From Actinomycetota bacterium (lineage in GTDB: Bacteria > Actinomycetota > Acidimicrobiia > IMCC26256 > PALSA-610): DNA of 6,379 bases. Shown in pieces: positions 5,354 through 6,379 of this stretch. The position numbers and the translations under genes are program-made. The stretch lies in NCBI GenBank assembly GCA_030839105.1, contig JAUZEI010000298.1:1-6379 (forward strand). The letters are read 5' to 3'. The notes beneath the pieces are model-generated. The model saw only the letters and a list, made by a program, of their open reading frames with translations, was not told where the DNA came from and ran no database searches. The first letter of the stretch is position 1; every line of letters begins with the position of its first letter.

Positions 5354-6377
5354 CGGCTTCCACTCGGGGGCGCAGCAACGCGGCCAACCGTCCGCGATGC
5401 GCCGACGCGTCGCCGAAGGCGAGTTGGTCGAGTTGCGCGCGCTTCAAGAAGAAGTGCAGGTCGTGCTCCCACGTGAACCCGATCCCGCCGTGCACCTGCA
5501 ACGCGGACGCCATCACGCGTTTCGACGCGTCGCCGCACCAGATCTTCGCGGTCGACGCCGCGACCGACGCGTCCGGATCGCCCGCGCCGATGCACCACGC
5601 GGCCCAATAGACCGTCGACCGCATGCCCTCGACGTCGACGAGCATGTCGGCGCAGCGATGTTTCACGGCCTGGAACGAACCGATCGGACGCCCGAACTGC
5701 ACGCGGTCCTTCGCATACTCGACCGACATGTCGAGCGCGCGCGTCGCGCTGCCGAGCAGGTCGGCGCTCGTGAACGTCGCGCCCCGGTCGAGCAGACGCG
5801 TGCGCGCCTCCGGACCGCCGAGCCGGCGTGACGTCGCGGGATCGAAATGCAACCAGCCCAACTCGCGCGTGAGATCCATCGCGGGCTCGCGCCGCGGCCG
5901 GCCCCCCGATGCCGCGTCGCCGAGCTCGGTCGCGTACACGCCGTCGTCGGTGACAACGATGGCGATGTCGGCGGAAGGTGCGTACGGCACCGGCGCGCCC
6001 GGGTCCCACGCGACGCACGCGATCGCGTCGCCGTTCAGGAGCCGCTCGACCCAGGCGTCGACCCAGGCGTCGACCCCGGCCGTCCGGAGGGCGTCGAGCG
6101 CCAACACGATCGGGACGAACGGGACGGGCGCGGCGTGCCGACCGAGCTCCTCGACCAGGACGGCGACCTCGACCGAGCCGAGCCCGAGACCGCCGGTGGT
6201 CTCGTCGACCTCGACTCCCAACCAGCCCTGCTCGACCATAGCGGTCCACAAGGCCGGTTCGAACGCCGCGTCCGTGGTCGTGTGGGCCCGAACCCGCGCC
6301 GGGGACGCGAGGTCGTCGAGCACATCGTTCGCCCCGGTACGGAGGGCGAGCTGGTCTTCGGTGAGGTCGAAATCCAT
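5337..6377 (-). CDS. Acyl-CoA dehydrogenase family protein, probable non-catalytic partner subunit
   Basis: A 346-residue homologue starting MDFDLTEDQLALR, a normal N-terminus for the family. The N-terminal helical domain covers about 1-115 (GWLGVEVDETTGGLGL at 51-66), a short middle beta domain about 116-190, and the C-terminal helical domain about 200-335 with the flavin/dimer motif DRVQFGRPIGSFQAVKH (224-240) and QVHGGIGFTWEHDLHFFLKR (294-313). By my alignment the medium-chain catalytic Glu position is Gly322 and the isovaleryl-type position is Gly199, so neither known base is present. The family includes alpha2beta2 enzymes, for example FadE28/FadE29 in mycobacteria, in which one subunit is degenerate; this protein may be such a subunit. 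The partner would lie beyond the right edge. Only two bases lie upstream of the ATG at 6377, so its promoter is outside. The MaoC-like gene overlaps its 3' end. Confidence 0.9.
   Translation of the reverse strand: MDFDLTEDQLALRTGANDVLDDLASPARVRAHTTTDAAFEPALWTAMVEQGWLGVEVDETTGGLGLGSVEVAVLVEELGRHAAPVPFVPIVLALDALRTAGVDAWVDAWVERLLNGDAIACVAWDPGAPVPYAPSADIAIVVTDDGVYATELGDAASGGRPRREPAMDLTRELGWLHFDPATSRRLGGPEARTRLLDRGATFTSADLLGSATRALDMSVEYAKDRVQFGRPIGSFQAVKHRCADMLVDVEGMRSTVYWAAWCIGAGDPDASVAASTAKIWCGDASKRVMASALQVHGGIGFTWEHDLHFFLKRAQLDQLAFGDASAHRGRLAALLRPRVEAGESVV
6046..6069 (-). repeat. 12-bp in-frame tandem duplication in the acyl-CoA dehydrogenase
   Basis: On the plus strand TCGACCCAGGCG occurs twice in a row (6046-6057, 6058-6069), followed by a third partial copy, TCGACCCC. 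On the coding strand this encodes VDAWVDAW, residues 102-109 of the protein, at the junction of the N-terminal and middle domains. It keeps the frame and is probably a neutral slippage event. Confidence 0.75.
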
Positions 6378-6379
6378 GG

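Noticed and set aside
1..6379. tRNA, rRNA, CRISPR array, insertion sequence or attachment site
   Set aside because: I looked for conserved tRNA loops, regularly spaced repeats, transposase motifs and terminal repeats and saw none. Nearly every base is accounted for by protein genes.

Overview
The window is compact, GC-rich bacterial DNA with strong G/C preference at third codon positions, GTG starts, few Shine-Dalgarno sites and many acyl-CoA enzymes. This fits a high-GC actinobacterium, possibly of the Acidimicrobiia type; that placement is inference from style and gene content only. Seven complete protein genes and one partial gene cover nearly all of it, with no gap over 300 bases. I see no RNA gene, insertion sequence, CRISPR array or origin.

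Left part (1-2065, + strand): the C-terminal two-thirds or so of an acyl-CoA dehydrogenase, followed 20 bases later by a short AMP-forming acyl-CoA ligase. Together they look like the end of an operon that activates and oxidises a carboxylic acid.

Centre (2106-4791): on the minus strand, reading right to left, lie an ECF sigma factor, an overlapping membrane anti-sigma factor (RskA-like layout with a zinc-type HxxxCxxC motif), and a protein related to organomercurial lyase MerB. Diverging from the sigma gene on the plus strand is a lipoprotein with 'secreted repeat' (COG4315-type) motifs. The divergent intergenic region holds the most striking signal of the window: two ECF-type promoters, GAACC-N16-CGTA, one on each strand, identical in spacing, whose -35 elements form the two arms of a perfect 8-bp inverted repeat. 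This suggests that the sigma factor activates its own operon and the lipoprotein gene from one symmetric switch. A stem-loop sits in the predicted lipoprotein leader.

Right part (4811-6377, - strand): a complete acyl-CoA dehydrogenase homologue lacking a glutamate at either usual catalytic-base position, overlapping a single-domain MaoC-type hot-dog protein whose usual catalytic histidine is replaced by tyrosine. Both look like partner subunits of hetero-oligomeric enzymes of fatty acid, sterol side chain or similar acyl-CoA breakdown; the partners are not in the window.

The two acyl-CoA blocks flank the sigma/lipoprotein/MerB-like block, and nothing in the sequence shows that they share regulation with it.
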